Of a stretch of DNA of 64,000 nt, positions 46,533 to 58,100 are shown piece by piece. Under the pieces are notes generated by a model. The model searched no databases. It was not told the origin of the DNA and worked only from the letters and a program-made list of their open reading frames with translations. Source of the stretch: Paragordius varius (Eukaryota > Nematomorpha); contig OZ176056.1 in the NCBI GenBank assembly GCA_964247055.1, forward strand, positions 1,302,001-1,366,000. The letters run 5' to 3'. The position numbers were made by a program, and so were the translations under genes. Numbering within the stretch: position 1 is the first letter of the stretch; the number at the start of each line of letters is the position of its first letter.

Positions 46533-48302
46533 TTTATTTGTCATATATAATATTTTTGGAAGATTTTCCATATAAATATTATCGATTAAATAATGTAGCA
46601 AAACTATTCACTAAATTATTTTTCCAATAAATATAATTAATATCTTTATATATCTAAAATTGAAGAGAAATATAAAACAAATACTAATGTAACCTGTAAA
46701 ATACAATTAAAAACAAAAATTCCATTGGCCTCAGAAAAAATATATAGCGATAAATACTTTTCGAAACGGAGCATAACATTTACAAATAATTGATTTAACC
46801 AAGGGATGTCCAACAGGGGGCCCGCGAAATATTCGGAAAATCATAATTAACAATCTTATTAAAATTTATGTTTAAACAATATTTCTACATATACATCTAC
46901 CCGATTGGCAAAAACTGGAAAAAATTGTTTTTACATATGAAATTTAATAAATTATATATAAATGCCCATATATATATATATATTAAATGCGGCCCGCGAA
47001 ATATTTGCCTTGGACACCCCTGATTTAAATTATAAACATAATTCTAGTTTGTCCATTTATCTCCCCTTTAATTTTTATATTTTTTAAGCAATATTCTTTG
47101 ATCTATAATACCGCTGTTCTTGAATGTTACCTCAATAAATAAACATTTCTTTCATTTTATGCATCTGGAATACTAGATAAAATTTGGGGATTTTGTACGT
47201 CAGATTCATGAATTATAAAAAATAATTTAAAATTTATTAGAAAAAAGTTATTTGTATGAGTTCTATAAATTTATAGAAAACACTTAAATTCACATTTAAA
47301 ACCAGCAACTTCCAAAACTAAATACATTTTCTGTACGAGATGGCATGCTGGGGGTGGTTTCCTAGTTCAGAGCTTTTAGGAAACATATCCAGTTTTGAAA
47401 TCTGTCTGGCTAAAATTTATTTTTAACGCCTCTTCTAGATAAAAAAATTGTATTTTTTACATTATCTTTTATAATCCAAACGGATATCTCCAAAACATGA
47501 ATGAAGCAAGTAGCTGATATTAGATATATATCAAAAATTTCCCTGTAATCCTAATGTTTATATATCATGATATACATTTACCTGCCTGCTCTATTCGCGA
47601 TTTAAAAAAATGGAAAAAAGTCACAGAAAAGTTTATGGGGATTTTTAACATATTTATTCTAAAAAATTTATTATAGCATGCGCCTAAGAGGCTAAAAAAG
47701 CACATTATTAAATTTAGCCTAATGCTAAAATTATTTTTGAGATATTTTGGGCACTGAGTTGTAAAACAACCCCAACATAACGTGCTATAATGAAAAAATT
47801 AAAGTAAATTTATATTTTTTAACAATTATATGGCAAAAAATAAGGTTTAATTCAGTTTTTAATCAACTCTGTTAAATAAAAAATTTTGACATCTGTATTA
47901 AAGCCATATAATAATTTTCAAGATATGGATCAGCATTTGAAAACTTGCATATAGAGAAATAAATTATCCTATGAAAATTGTAAGAGCGGTCAAAAAAATA
48001 ATAGGCGTAAATCGAAATTACCAAACATATATATTAAAATAATTGACATAATCATTTTTTGATCTTGAATTTACAATATTATTTGACTAAGTATTTATTT
48101 AATTTTGCAATAATTTGCCATAATTTATCAAGAAATCATAAGTAATAACCTTGAAGAATAATTTTGATATATATTTAAATATTTTTTTCTTAACCAATCT
48201 CCTAATAATGCCTATGGCGAAAATTTGAAAACAATAAATTATTTTTACTTCCACATTATTTTACGATGATTTTCACATCATTTACAAAACTACCCATGTT
48301 AT
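46533..48302. other. Intergenic AT-rich spacer, copy B
   Basis: Matches 7196-8761 but with many substitutions and indels. Contains the hAT-like element at 46800-47022 and nothing else I recognise. Confidence 0.6.
46800..47022. mobile_element. hAT-like MITE, copy B
   Basis: Inverted ends CAAGGGATGTCCAAC and, on the other strand, CAGGGGTGTCCAAGG. Just inside both are GGCCCGCGAAATATT blocks. CAGGGGTGTCCAA-type ends are typical of hAT non-autonomous elements. The flanks GATTTAAC and ATTTAAAT resemble a worn 8-base target duplication. Confidence 0.65.
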
Positions 48303-48388
48303 CTTATAATAAATTGGCACAGCTTCAATATCATACAATCACGTAAAAACGCGTGTTTTTTCGCTTTAAATTATTATAATCAAATTTT
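48303..48388 (+). promoter_or_regulatory. Conserved block before ACC start, copy B
   Basis: Counterpart of 8762-8842: the sequence around CAATCACGTAAAAACGCGTG is kept while the neighbouring spacer is diverged. Confidence 0.4.
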
Positions 48389-48517
48389 ATGTCATCCGAT
48401 ATAAGTGTTTTGGATACATCGATCAATAATATAAGTACTTCAAAACATGGTTCGCTTACGCTATCCAATCCCGAAGAATTTGTTATAAAATTTGGGGGAA
48501 CCACTCTAATTCAAAAG
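48389..48517 (+). CDS. ACC: ACC exon 1, copy B
   Basis: MSSDISVLDTS start, 43 codons, followed by a 26-base intron (48518-48543). Confidence 0.8.
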
Positions 48518-48543
48518 GTAATTTTTATAATGTTTAAATTTAG

Positions 48544-48682
48544 ATCCTTATTGCCAACAATGGTATAGCTGCGGTTAAATGTATGCGATCTATTCGAAGA
48601 TGGGCATACGAAATGTTTCGAAACGAACGAGCGATAAAATTTGTTGTCATGGTGACTCCCGAAGATTTAAAAGCTAATGCTG
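48544..48682 (+). CDS. ACC: ACC exon 2, copy B
   Basis: [20 protein letters not shown] to EDLKANA; 139 bases; nearly identical to copy A. Confidence 0.9.
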
Positions 48683-49340
48683 GTAAAATATACGTCATTA
48701 TAAGAAAAACAATTATATTCAAAATTACTTTTTTTTATTTTGACTCTGATTAATTTAATATTCGGCTTGTTTTTTATCTATAGTTTACATTTTTTAATAG
48801 GATATATTCGGAAATTGAAATTTGAATCAAAAATTAATTTATTGACGTAATTTAATTTTCAATTTTTCTATTATGAGTGTAACCCTCTTTATAATCACCT
48901 CATATATAAGATTTTCTAATAAAATAATTAACCTCTGGTGTTTTTCATGAACTTTATAATTTTAATTAAACCCTAATATAATCATAAGTGAACCTCTTCC
49001 CGAATTTTTGTAGGTATTTAAAACGCTCTAATCCATCATTTAATCTAAATTATTTTAAATTTTAACTAAAATAATTATTATTTTATATCATAACAAAAGA
49101 TTAAATTTTAAATCTCACAATTCAACTTTAATATATTCCTTGAAAAAGCATGATTGATGCGTATAATAATTATCTATTTTTCCCGCATTCGAGGTCCTTC
49201 CGAGGAGATTATCTCAATAAATTAAAATATAAATAATTATAAAGTGAATACCATCTCTTAGTTTTCCAAATTTAAATATTTCTTCCTTTCATCCATATAT
49301 ATTTATATCCACCCCCTTAATAATATGAATATGAATATAG

Positions 49341-49631
49341 AGTATATAAAAATGGCGGATCAATATGTCCCGGTTCCAGGCGGTTCCAACAATCACAATT
49401 ACGCCAACGTTGAACTCATTGTAGAGATTTGTGTGCGGACGGGGGCTGATGCAGTTTGGGCCGGTTGGGGTCATGCCAGTGAGAATCCGGCCCTGCCTTT
49501 CGCTTTAGCGGACCGCTGTCTGGCTTTCTTGGGCCCATCGGCATTTGCTATGCATGCCCTGGGCGATAAAATAGCCTCCACGCTGATTGCACAAAGCGCG
49601 CATGTTCCTACCCTGGCTTGGAGTGGATCAG
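49341..49631 (+). CDS. ACC: ACC exon 3, copy B
   Basis: [18 protein letters not shown] to TLAWSGS; 291 bases; differences from copy A fall mostly at third codon positions. Confidence 0.92.
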
Positions 49632-50463
49632 GTTTAGATTTTTAAGATCTGAATTGAGGTTTTGTGGTTTTTTTGAGGGGTGGATTTAAAGGTTAAAAAT
49701 ACCGAAGGGTTAAATGGTTTTGTGAGTTTTTGTTAGGTTTTAAAGGTTGAAATGTAGTTTTAACGGTTAAAAATACCGAAGGTTAATATGGTATTGTGAG
49801 TTAGTTTTGGCTAAGAAATGAATATATAAGGTAATGAATGATTATAGAATTTTAAGGGGAGTTTTTCAATACGGTTAAAAATACCGAAAGGTTTAAATGG
49901 TTTTGTTAGTTTTTTTTTGCTAAGAAATTGAATATATAAGGTAATGCTTTTTTGAATTTAAAGGGGAGTTTTCCAATAAATATTTTTTGTTTTATTGGGG
50001 AATTTTGGCTCTTTTAAACTTTAAACCTATAAGTTTGGCGTACGTTTCTATTCTGATTTGATGGGGATTAGTCAATCTTCTAATATTTTTAAATGATTTA
50101 TGAAATGTCAAAGAATTAGAATATAAGCTAACCTGTTTTCAACTGCTTTGAAAAATATATATGATATTGTGCATATAATTTTAAGGTAAGAACCAATATA
50201 TGGTTGAATGGTAAAAAATATTGTTGTATTGAAATAAATTATGGTTATATTTTATAATTTTAATGTTGCAAACTTTGTCACAATTATTATACCTTGAATG
50301 AGACTTATATCGCCCTAAATTTTTATAATTATATCGGAATATTGAGGAACCCTTTTGTCATACCCTAATATAATGCATTTTTTTTTAAAGCAAATCTAAA
50401 AGTATATTTATGTTATATCATCATATTGAGATTATCAAATTTAATACCGTTTTTTAGTTAATT

Positions 50464-50712
50464 GACAGTAAAAATTGAAATTATGCAGATAAAACATAAG
50501 ATCTAAAAGACAAATTTATTTTCCAAAAGACTTATATTGCTGTATTTTGATTTTGAATTTAATTTATTGTTTTGGGTTGCAAAAAATAAAGATATAAATT
50601 GCTACGTAACTTAATTATAATTTAAAGTTGTGATTCGGTTTATGTGAGAAAAATCCAGCAGTCTTTTAAAAAAATTGTCTTTTTTTTATGTTTTATCCAT
50701 TTTTTAATCAAA
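50464..50712. mobile_element. Degraded Tc1/mariner-type MITE, copy B
   Basis: Counterpart of 11124-11390; left end GACAGTAAAAATTGAAATTA. Confidence 0.5.
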
Positions 50713-50741
50713 ATAATCTTATTATTGAAACTTAAATCCAG

Positions 50742-51001
50742 GCATAGAGATTGAAAATTTAGAGGTCAAAAGTCGCTCCCTACAACAAAGTATAAATGCC
50801 GAACATTTTGTTAATCAATCCCTCATGCCAAAAAGTATTACTGTTTCAACAACCAAACAAATAACCAATGCAGGAAATAATGTTTCTACTTCAGCGTCGC
50901 AAAACGCTGCGACATATTATGATTTGGATAATTTGAATAACCTGATTCCAACGGAAATTTATGAATCGGCTTGTATCTCAAACTGTGAACAAGGATTACA
51001 A
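50742..51001 (+). CDS. ACC: ACC exon 4, copy B
   Basis: Open throughout, with the same Ser/Thr/Asn-rich insertion as copy A and conserved LIPTEIYESACISNCEQGLQ. 260 bases. Confidence 0.82.
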
Positions 51002-51120
51002 GTTTATAGAGATTTTTTTTCGAGTTTCCTGGGGTTTTTAAGGGTTTTTTTAAAAATTTTAATAATTTTTGAATATATTAATTTTTTGAAGGTTTTATGT
51101 CAATAGTTTAGTTATGATAA

Positions 51121-51151
<31 letters not shown>

Positions 51152-51422
51152 GCGAATTTATGAGTTATGATGTTTAAAAACCAATGAAGAATAACATTTT
51201 TCCTGTATAAAACTATTTTCATATCTTTGATTTTAGCTTTAAAACCTTTGTAATTAAGAAAAATTTAAAATTAACTAATTACCAAATATCTATCATTTTT
51301 CGCTTGTATCGCCAATCAAAACGAAATATATTATATCAAAAAAATCAAGTTAAAACAAAATTTTGTTTAAAAGAAATGGCATTTATATCAGGTTTTTAAT
51401 ATTTGAACAAAAAATTTTTTAG

Positions 51423-51533
51423 ATGAGCAAAAAAATTGGATACCCCATTATGATTAAAGCTTCTGAAGGTGGCGGAGGTAAAGGAATACGTAAAGTATTA
51501 AAACCTGAAGATTTTCCAATAGCTTTTAAACAG
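51423..51533 (+). CDS. ACC: ACC exon 5, copy B
   Basis: Glycine-rich loop [12 protein letters not shown] preserved; 111 bases. This is the last ACC exon before the missing block. Confidence 0.92.
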
Positions 51534-51919
51534 GTATCAATTTTTATTTTTTTAGCGATAAATATAATTTTTTTAATTGGGAAAATTCTATTAATTTGTT
51601 TTCACAATCTCTAAAATAGGTTTTAAAAACAGTTAATGACAAATAATTTTTTATCCCTTTAGAAATTTATTAGCTAAAAATTTGTGTCAATATAATCGAC
51701 TTAAAATAAAGAAATTGATTCATTTATTAAGTAATTGGAAATTATCATAAATGATGTTTAATTTTTTTTTGCTTACCAATTATGTTACTAATTTTCATTA
51801 ATTTACATCTCTATACCTTGTTGTGCATCGTCAATTAAGTTTCCTCTTTAAAAAACCATCCATCTGTTTATATTTATATAATTTAAGTTTAAATCAGTAT
51901 GTTAATTAAAAAAGATATT

Positions 51920-51950
<31 letters not shown>

Positions 51951-51954
<4 letters not shown>

Positions 51955-52185
51955 ATTTACAGTTTAAATCCCTTGAACAATTCAAATTCACCCCAAACGA
52001 TTTAAATTCACCCCGAACACTTTTAATTCACTCTAGAAATAAATTATGTGTTTTCAAACTAATATAACTCATCATTAAAATGAAAATATTTTTATGGCAT
52101 AGTTTAATTTTTAAAAAACATATTTTAGATGAATTTGAATTATTCTAGGGTGATTGAATTGTTTAAGGGTGAATTTGAATTGTAA

Positions 52186-52191
<6 letters not shown>
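51951..52191. mobile_element. CACCCT-repeat MITE flanked by TA tracts
   Basis: Ends TACCATTTACAGTTTAAATC and GGGTGAATTTGAATTGTAAA, with three or more motif copies at each end. It lies between two long TA runs (about 51922-51950 and 52191-52222). The right-hand TA run is the junction where exons 6-10 are missing. Confidence 0.75.

Positions 52192-52222
<31 letters not shown>
52191..52222. repeat. TA tract at deletion junction, copy B
   Basis: Joins the MITE to sequence that in copy A begins right after the TA tract at 16679-16710. From here rightwards the copies are almost identical. Confidence 0.85.
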
Positions 52223-52225
<3 letters not shown>

Positions 52226-52467
52226 TCATATATTAGATTTCGGATTTTTGAGTCAAAGTTTAACAATAATATTAATCTTTCATAAACTTTTTTAAAAAAT
52301 ATGTTATTTTGGGGTGTTAAATATAAATTTTTGAATTACATTTTCCGGGTATTATTTTTAAAAATTTTTAATTTAGTATTAAATAGTTTTTTTCATAAAT
52401 TTAGTACATTTCCAATTTAATTTCGAATAATTTACAATTTGTTTCGCTTAATTCTTAATTAATTTAG

Positions 52468-52618
52468 GAATTTGGTTGTTGGCCTTAAAGAGTTATCGAT
52501 TAAGGGTGATTTTAGAACTACTGTTGAATACCTTATAACTTTGTTGGAAACGGAAAGTTTTCAAAAAAATAATTTTGATACCGAATGGTTGGATAAACTT
52601 ATTGCTGAAAAATTTCAA
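52468..52618 (+). pseudogene. ACC: ACC exon 11, copy B
   Basis: [20 protein letters not shown] to [10 protein letters not shown], without the stop found in copy A (CAA at 52562-52564). It is out of phase with exon 5, its only possible upstream partner here. Confidence 0.88.
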
Positions 52619-53124
52619 GTATTATATGTTAATTTATTTTACCTAAGATCAATTTTTAGGATTTTTTTTATTAAATAAAGATTTAAAGTATTAAATATTT
52701 GCTTAATTATATTTAAATTTATGTATTTAAGGCCATTAAATTTATTATAAGTATATATAAAATGGAATTTTATACATTTTCTTACTTTTACTGATTCCTG
52801 AAAACTTCAATTTGTAATTGGAATAAATAGTTTCTCAGTTATCTGATCTTTTAAAAACAATTGAACGCGTCATATAATTTTAAATAAAGCAATAATAATA
52901 TTAAAAAGTTAACGTTTGGTTTTCACAAAATTTTACATCGTTTTTATTGTATAAACGGTTTTAATTAGATTGATGTTTGATTGATTTTAAACAAGCTTTG
53001 ATATATGGTGTAGTTAGTCTTAACAATGTGGGACAATATGTTCTTAATCAGGAAGGTAATATACATTAAATTTTGTAATTTTACGCATATTTTTTTAAAA
53101 ACATCTTTTTAACGTTATATATAG

Positions 53125-53327
53125 ATTTGTCAAGATGGGTGGTCAAAATAAAAGGCGTATCCCTGATAAATGGCACAAACGCTGGAAATACAAATTCTTT
53201 AGATTTATTAGTTTTTCTTGCCAACCCCTTAATTAATTATCCTGAAAAAGCAAAAGACATCCGTGGCCTAGAAATTTTTTTGAGCAGCCCGGGGAAAGAT
53301 TTACCTGCTAGAAGAGGATTTATTTCG
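53125..53327 (+). pseudogene. Fibronectin III-like exon 13, copy B
   Basis: Same length as in copy A (203 bases), with a few replacements (TNAGNTNSL, LPARRGFIS). Confidence 0.55.
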
Positions 53328-53547
53328 GTATATCTTTGATAGATTTTTAATAATTTTAAATTATGACAAGCTTTTTTACCCAAAATCTGAAACTATAAAT
53401 ATCTTTGGTTTTAAACGATGAAATATAAGACTTTATGACAATGTATATATGGTTAACAGGATTCATATTTGAATCATTATATAAAGGCAGACGAGTACGT
53501 TTTCTAAAGAGTCGTCTGAATTTATATTATATGATTTTGCCTTTTTC

Positions 53548-53813
53548 ACAGTAAATCATGAAATTATACGGACGAACGTAAAAATATAAAGACAAATATT
53601 TTTTTAAAGTCTGCTGTAATTTATAAAACGTATTTTTAAATATTACTCTTTGTTTTTGAATTTTAAAGTATGAAATAAAAATAATTTGGTTATAGAATTA
53701 ATTATGTTATTTTCCAATTGTAATAAAATAATTTCTGTAAATGGTTTATAGTATGATTATCTTGAAAAAGTATATGTCTTTATATTTTTACTGTAATTTC
53801 AATTTTTACTGTA
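53548..53813. mobile_element. Tc1/mariner-type MITE in last intron, copy B
   Basis: Counterpart of 18031-18293 with a better left end (CAGTAAATCATGAAATTATA, then CGGACGAACG). Confidence 0.6.
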
Positions 53814-53949
53814 AAATATTTTGAGAGATGTTCTGTCTGTATAAGCATCAATTTTTACTGTATTAAACAATTTCTCTTATATATATATTCGTACGACCCA
53901 AAAATTTTATGTATTTGTATAAAAACTAATGTGTGCATTTCTTTTTTAG

Positions 53950-54089
53950 GCCGTTTCTGATAATTATTCCCATATGTTTTGCCCGATACGGAATACGAGA
54001 TTGTGGTTAGACCAATCTTTATAGATCAAGATGCCGCATCCACAGAAGCAAGTTCACATCGTGTTTATGTTCAAACGAATCACTGCTAA
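53950..54089 (+). pseudogene. Last exon 14 with 4-base deletion, copy B
   Basis: After AVSDNY the CGCT of copy A is missing, so the frame changes and meets TAG after about 24 codons. The original stop position is 54087-54089. Confidence 0.85.
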
Positions 54090-55128
54090 TCATGAAACTA
54101 AATTTCAAAAAAAAAACTATTATATAATTAAAATAAATATGGGTTATCGGGTAAACTAAGATGTGATATGTTTAATTAATACATTTACAGATTAACCTAA
54201 CCTTTTTTAATGATCTATCTATAGTATATTCTGGAAACTACAAATAAATTTTAGTTATTATGGCAAATAGATATAAATATATACACCTAATTGAATGTGT
54301 TGGGGTTTTGTTTGCTTAATATTCTACATTACGCTCTTGTCGATAAAAGATCTCTCTTCGATGATTCAATAATTCACCGTCATCTATTTTATGGACCCCA
54401 GTTTAAATTGAGTATCATTAGGAAGAGTTGTTGTAAACATTAATCAATATCAAATTTAGGAATTTATTATCATTAACCTATGGATAGGAATCTAACTTGA
54501 TTTTACTGTAACGGTCTACACAGATTATCGTATTATTGTGTTTCACATCCACTGATTACCAAAGTCGCCATTTTTCAGTAACAAGATTGATGTTTAAGGT
54601 TGTCTTATACGAGTAAATTGCAAGCAGATTGTGGAGGTCGGTTTATTTTAAAAAAATATGAGACCTGGTTATTTTATAAAAAGTCGATTTTCTTATAAGT
54701 TATTATCTTTAATATTTTCAAATTTTCGCTAATTTTTGTATGAAACTTACAGTAATTTAACTTACACAGACAACATGCAAAAATTAAAAATAACCGTTTC
54801 TTTTTTTTGTTTTTTTATTTAACTCTTTGGGTTGTGAAATGGGGATTAGAGATGTAAATTGGTTAGAGCTTATTTTTATAATTATGAAAATCATAATTTA
54901 TGAATAAGTAGAGTAGTCTTTTAAAAAAATATTTTTCAATTTTTCCATGTTGTGTTTGTAATATTAATACTGAAATAGCTTTTTCTCGTTATTGTACAAA
55001 ATGCTTAAAACATGAGCATATATAATTTAAGCAACAATCATTTTATTAAAGTTAATGTTTTTTAAATAATAACGCACAAATAGAATACATAAACCCTACA
55101 ACCTTTTCTTGTTTTGAAAATCGGTGGG
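54090..55128. other. Spacer between ACC fragment and satellite, B
   Basis: Almost identical to 18590-19649. No gene or repeat recognised. Confidence 0.6.
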
Positions 55129-58100
55129 TTCGGTGATGAGTGGTGGTAAAAAACAAAAAAACGGTAACCTATTTAGTCCTTTACAGTAAACTCAAGTTAG
55201 CCAAATCTTACAATAAACCGTACGGCAAAATCTGTTTTCAATCAATTCTCAACTCGTTAACAACCAAAACACCGTCTATCTTGTTACTGAATTGGGGCTT
55301 CGGTGATGAGTGGATGTACACAATAATACTTTAATCTGTTTAGTCCTTTAGAGTAAACTCAAGTTAGCCAAGTCTTTACAATAAACCGTCCGGCAAAATC
55401 TGTTTTCAATCAATTCTCAACTCGTTAACAACCAAAACACCGTCTATCTTGTTACTGAATTGGGGCTTCGGTGATGAGTGATTGTACACAATAATACTTT
55501 AATCTGTTTAGTCCTTTACAGTAAACTCAAGTTAGCCAAATCTTGCAATAAACCGTCCGGCAAAATCTGTTTTCAATCAATTCTCAACTCGTTAACAACC
55601 AAAACACCGTCTATCTTGTTACTGAATTGGGGCTTCGGTGATGAGTGGATGTACACAATAATACTTTAATCTGTTTAGTCCTTTAGAGTAAACTCAAGTT
55701 AGCCAAGTCTTTACAATAAACCGTCCGGCAAAATCTGTTTTCAATCAATTCTCAACTCGTTAACAACCAAAACACCGTCTATCTTGTTACTGAATTGGGG
55801 CTTCGGTGATGAGTGGATGTACACAATAATACTTTAATATGTTTAGTCCTTTACAGTAAACTCAAGTTAGCCAAATCTTACAATAAACCGTCCGGCAAAA
55901 TCTGTTTTCAATCAATTCTCAACTTGCTAACAACCAAAACACCGTCCATCTTGTTACTGAATTGGGGCTTCGGTGATGAGTGGATGTACACAATAACACT
56001 TTAATCTGTTTAGTCCTTTACAGTAAACTCAAGTGAGCCAAATCTTACAATAAACCGTCCGGCAAAATCTGTTTTCAATCAATTCTCAACTCGTTAACAA
56101 CCAAAACACCGTCTATCTTGTTACTGAATTGGGGCTTCGGTGATGAGTGGATGTACACAATAATACTTTAATCTGTTTAGTCCTTTACAGAAAACTCAAG
56201 TTAGCCAAATCTTACAATAAACCGTCCGGCAAAATCTGTTTTCAATCAATTCTCAACTCGTTAACAACCAAAACACCGTCTATCTTGTTACTGAATTGTG
56301 GCTTCGGTGATGAGTGTATGTACACAATAATACTTTAATCTGTTTAGTCCTTTACAGTAAACTCAAGTTAGCCAAGTCTTTACAATAAACCGTCCGGCAA
56401 AATCTGTTTTCAATCAATTCTCAACTCGTTAACAACCAAAACACCGTCTATCTTGTTACTGAATTGGGGCTTCGGTGATGAGTGGATGTACACAATAATA
56501 CTTTAATCTGTTTAGTCCTTTACAGTAAACTCAAGTTAGCCAAATCTTACAATAAACCGTCCGGCAAAATCTGTTTTCAATCAATTCTCAACTTGCTAAC
56601 AACCAAACACCGTCCATCTTGTTACTGAATTGGGGCTTCGGTGATGAGTGGATGTACACAATAATACTTTAATCTGTTTAGTCCTTTACAGTAAACTCAA
56701 GTTAGCCAAGTCTTTACAATAAACCGTCCGGCAAAATCTGTTTTCAATTCTCAACTTGTTAACAACTAAAACACCATCTATCTTGTTACTGAATTGGGGC
56801 TTCGGTGATGAGTGGATGTACACAATAATACTTTAATCTGTTTAGTCCTTTACAGTAAACTCAAGTTAGCCAAGTCTTTACAATAAACCGTCCGGCAAAA
56901 TCTGTTTTCAATCAATTCTCAAGTTATTATCAATTAAAACACCATCTATTTTGTTACTGAATTGGGGCTTCGGTGATGAGTGGATGTACACAATAATACT
57001 TTAATCTGTTTAGTCCTTTACAGTAAACTCAAGTTAGCCAAATCTTACAATAAACCGTCCGGCAAAATCTGTTTTCAATCAATTCTCAACTTGTTAACAA
57101 CTAAAACACGATCTATCTTGTTACTGAATTGGGGCTTCGGTGATGAGTGGATGTACACAATAATACTTTAATCTGTTTAGTCCTTTACAGTAAACTCAAG
57201 TTAGCCAAACCTTACAATAAACCGTCCGGCAAAATCTGTTTTCAATCAATTCTCAACTTGCTAACAACCAAAACACCGTCCATCTTGTTACTGAATTGGG
57301 GCTTCGGTGATGAGTGGATGTACACAATAATACTTTAATCTGTTTAGTCCTTTACAGTAAACTCAAGTTAGCCAAGTCTTTACAATAAACCGTCCGGCAA
57401 AATCTGTTTTCAATCAATTCTCAACTCGTTCACAACCAAAACACCGTCTATCTTGTTACTGAATTGGGGCTTCGGTGATGAGTGGATGTACACAATAATA
57501 CTTAAATCTGTTTAGTCCTTTACACTAAACTCAAGTTAGCCAAGTCTTTACAATAAACCGTCCGGCAAAATCTGTTTTCAATCAATTCTCAACTTATTAA
57601 CAATTAAAACACCATCTATCTTGTTACTGAATTGGGGCTTCGGTGATGAGTGGATGTACACAATAATACTTTAATCTGTTTAGTCCTTTACAGTAAACTC
57701 AACTTAGCCAAATCTTACAATAAACCGTCCGGCAAAATCTGTTTTCAATCAATTCTCAACTTGTTAACAACTAAAACACCATCTATCTTGTTACTGAATT
57801 GGGGCTTCGGTGATGAGTGTATGTACACAATAATACTTTAATCTGTTTAATCCTTTACTGTAAACTCAAGTTAGCCAAGTCTTACAACACCCGTCCGGCG
57901 AAATCTGTTTTCAATTCTCAACTTGTTAACAACTAAAACACCGTCTATCTTGTTACTGAATTGGGGCTTCGGTGATGAGTGGATGTACACAATAATACTT
58001 AAATCTGTTTAGTCCTTTACACTAAACTCAAGTTAGCCAAGTCTTTACAATAAACCGTCCGGCAAAATCTGTTTTCAATCAATTCTCAACTTATTAACAA

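Larger units (their letters stand above)
48389..54089 (+). pseudogene. ACC: Acetyl-CoA carboxylase fragment, copy B
   Basis: Carries exons 1-5, then exons 11-14, of the gene described at 8843-18589. Exons 6-10, which hold the ATP-grasp core and the catalytic [14 protein letters not shown], are missing. Joining exon 5 (phase 0 out) to exon 11 (one base needed to finish a codon) shifts the frame and meets TAA after six codons. The last exon has lost four bases (CGCT in copy A). Exon 11 still has the CAA that is TAA in copy A, so the two copies were inactivated separately. It cannot make a biotin carboxylase. Exons 1-5 remain highly conserved with copy A, with mostly silent changes in exon 3. 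Confidence 0.88.
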
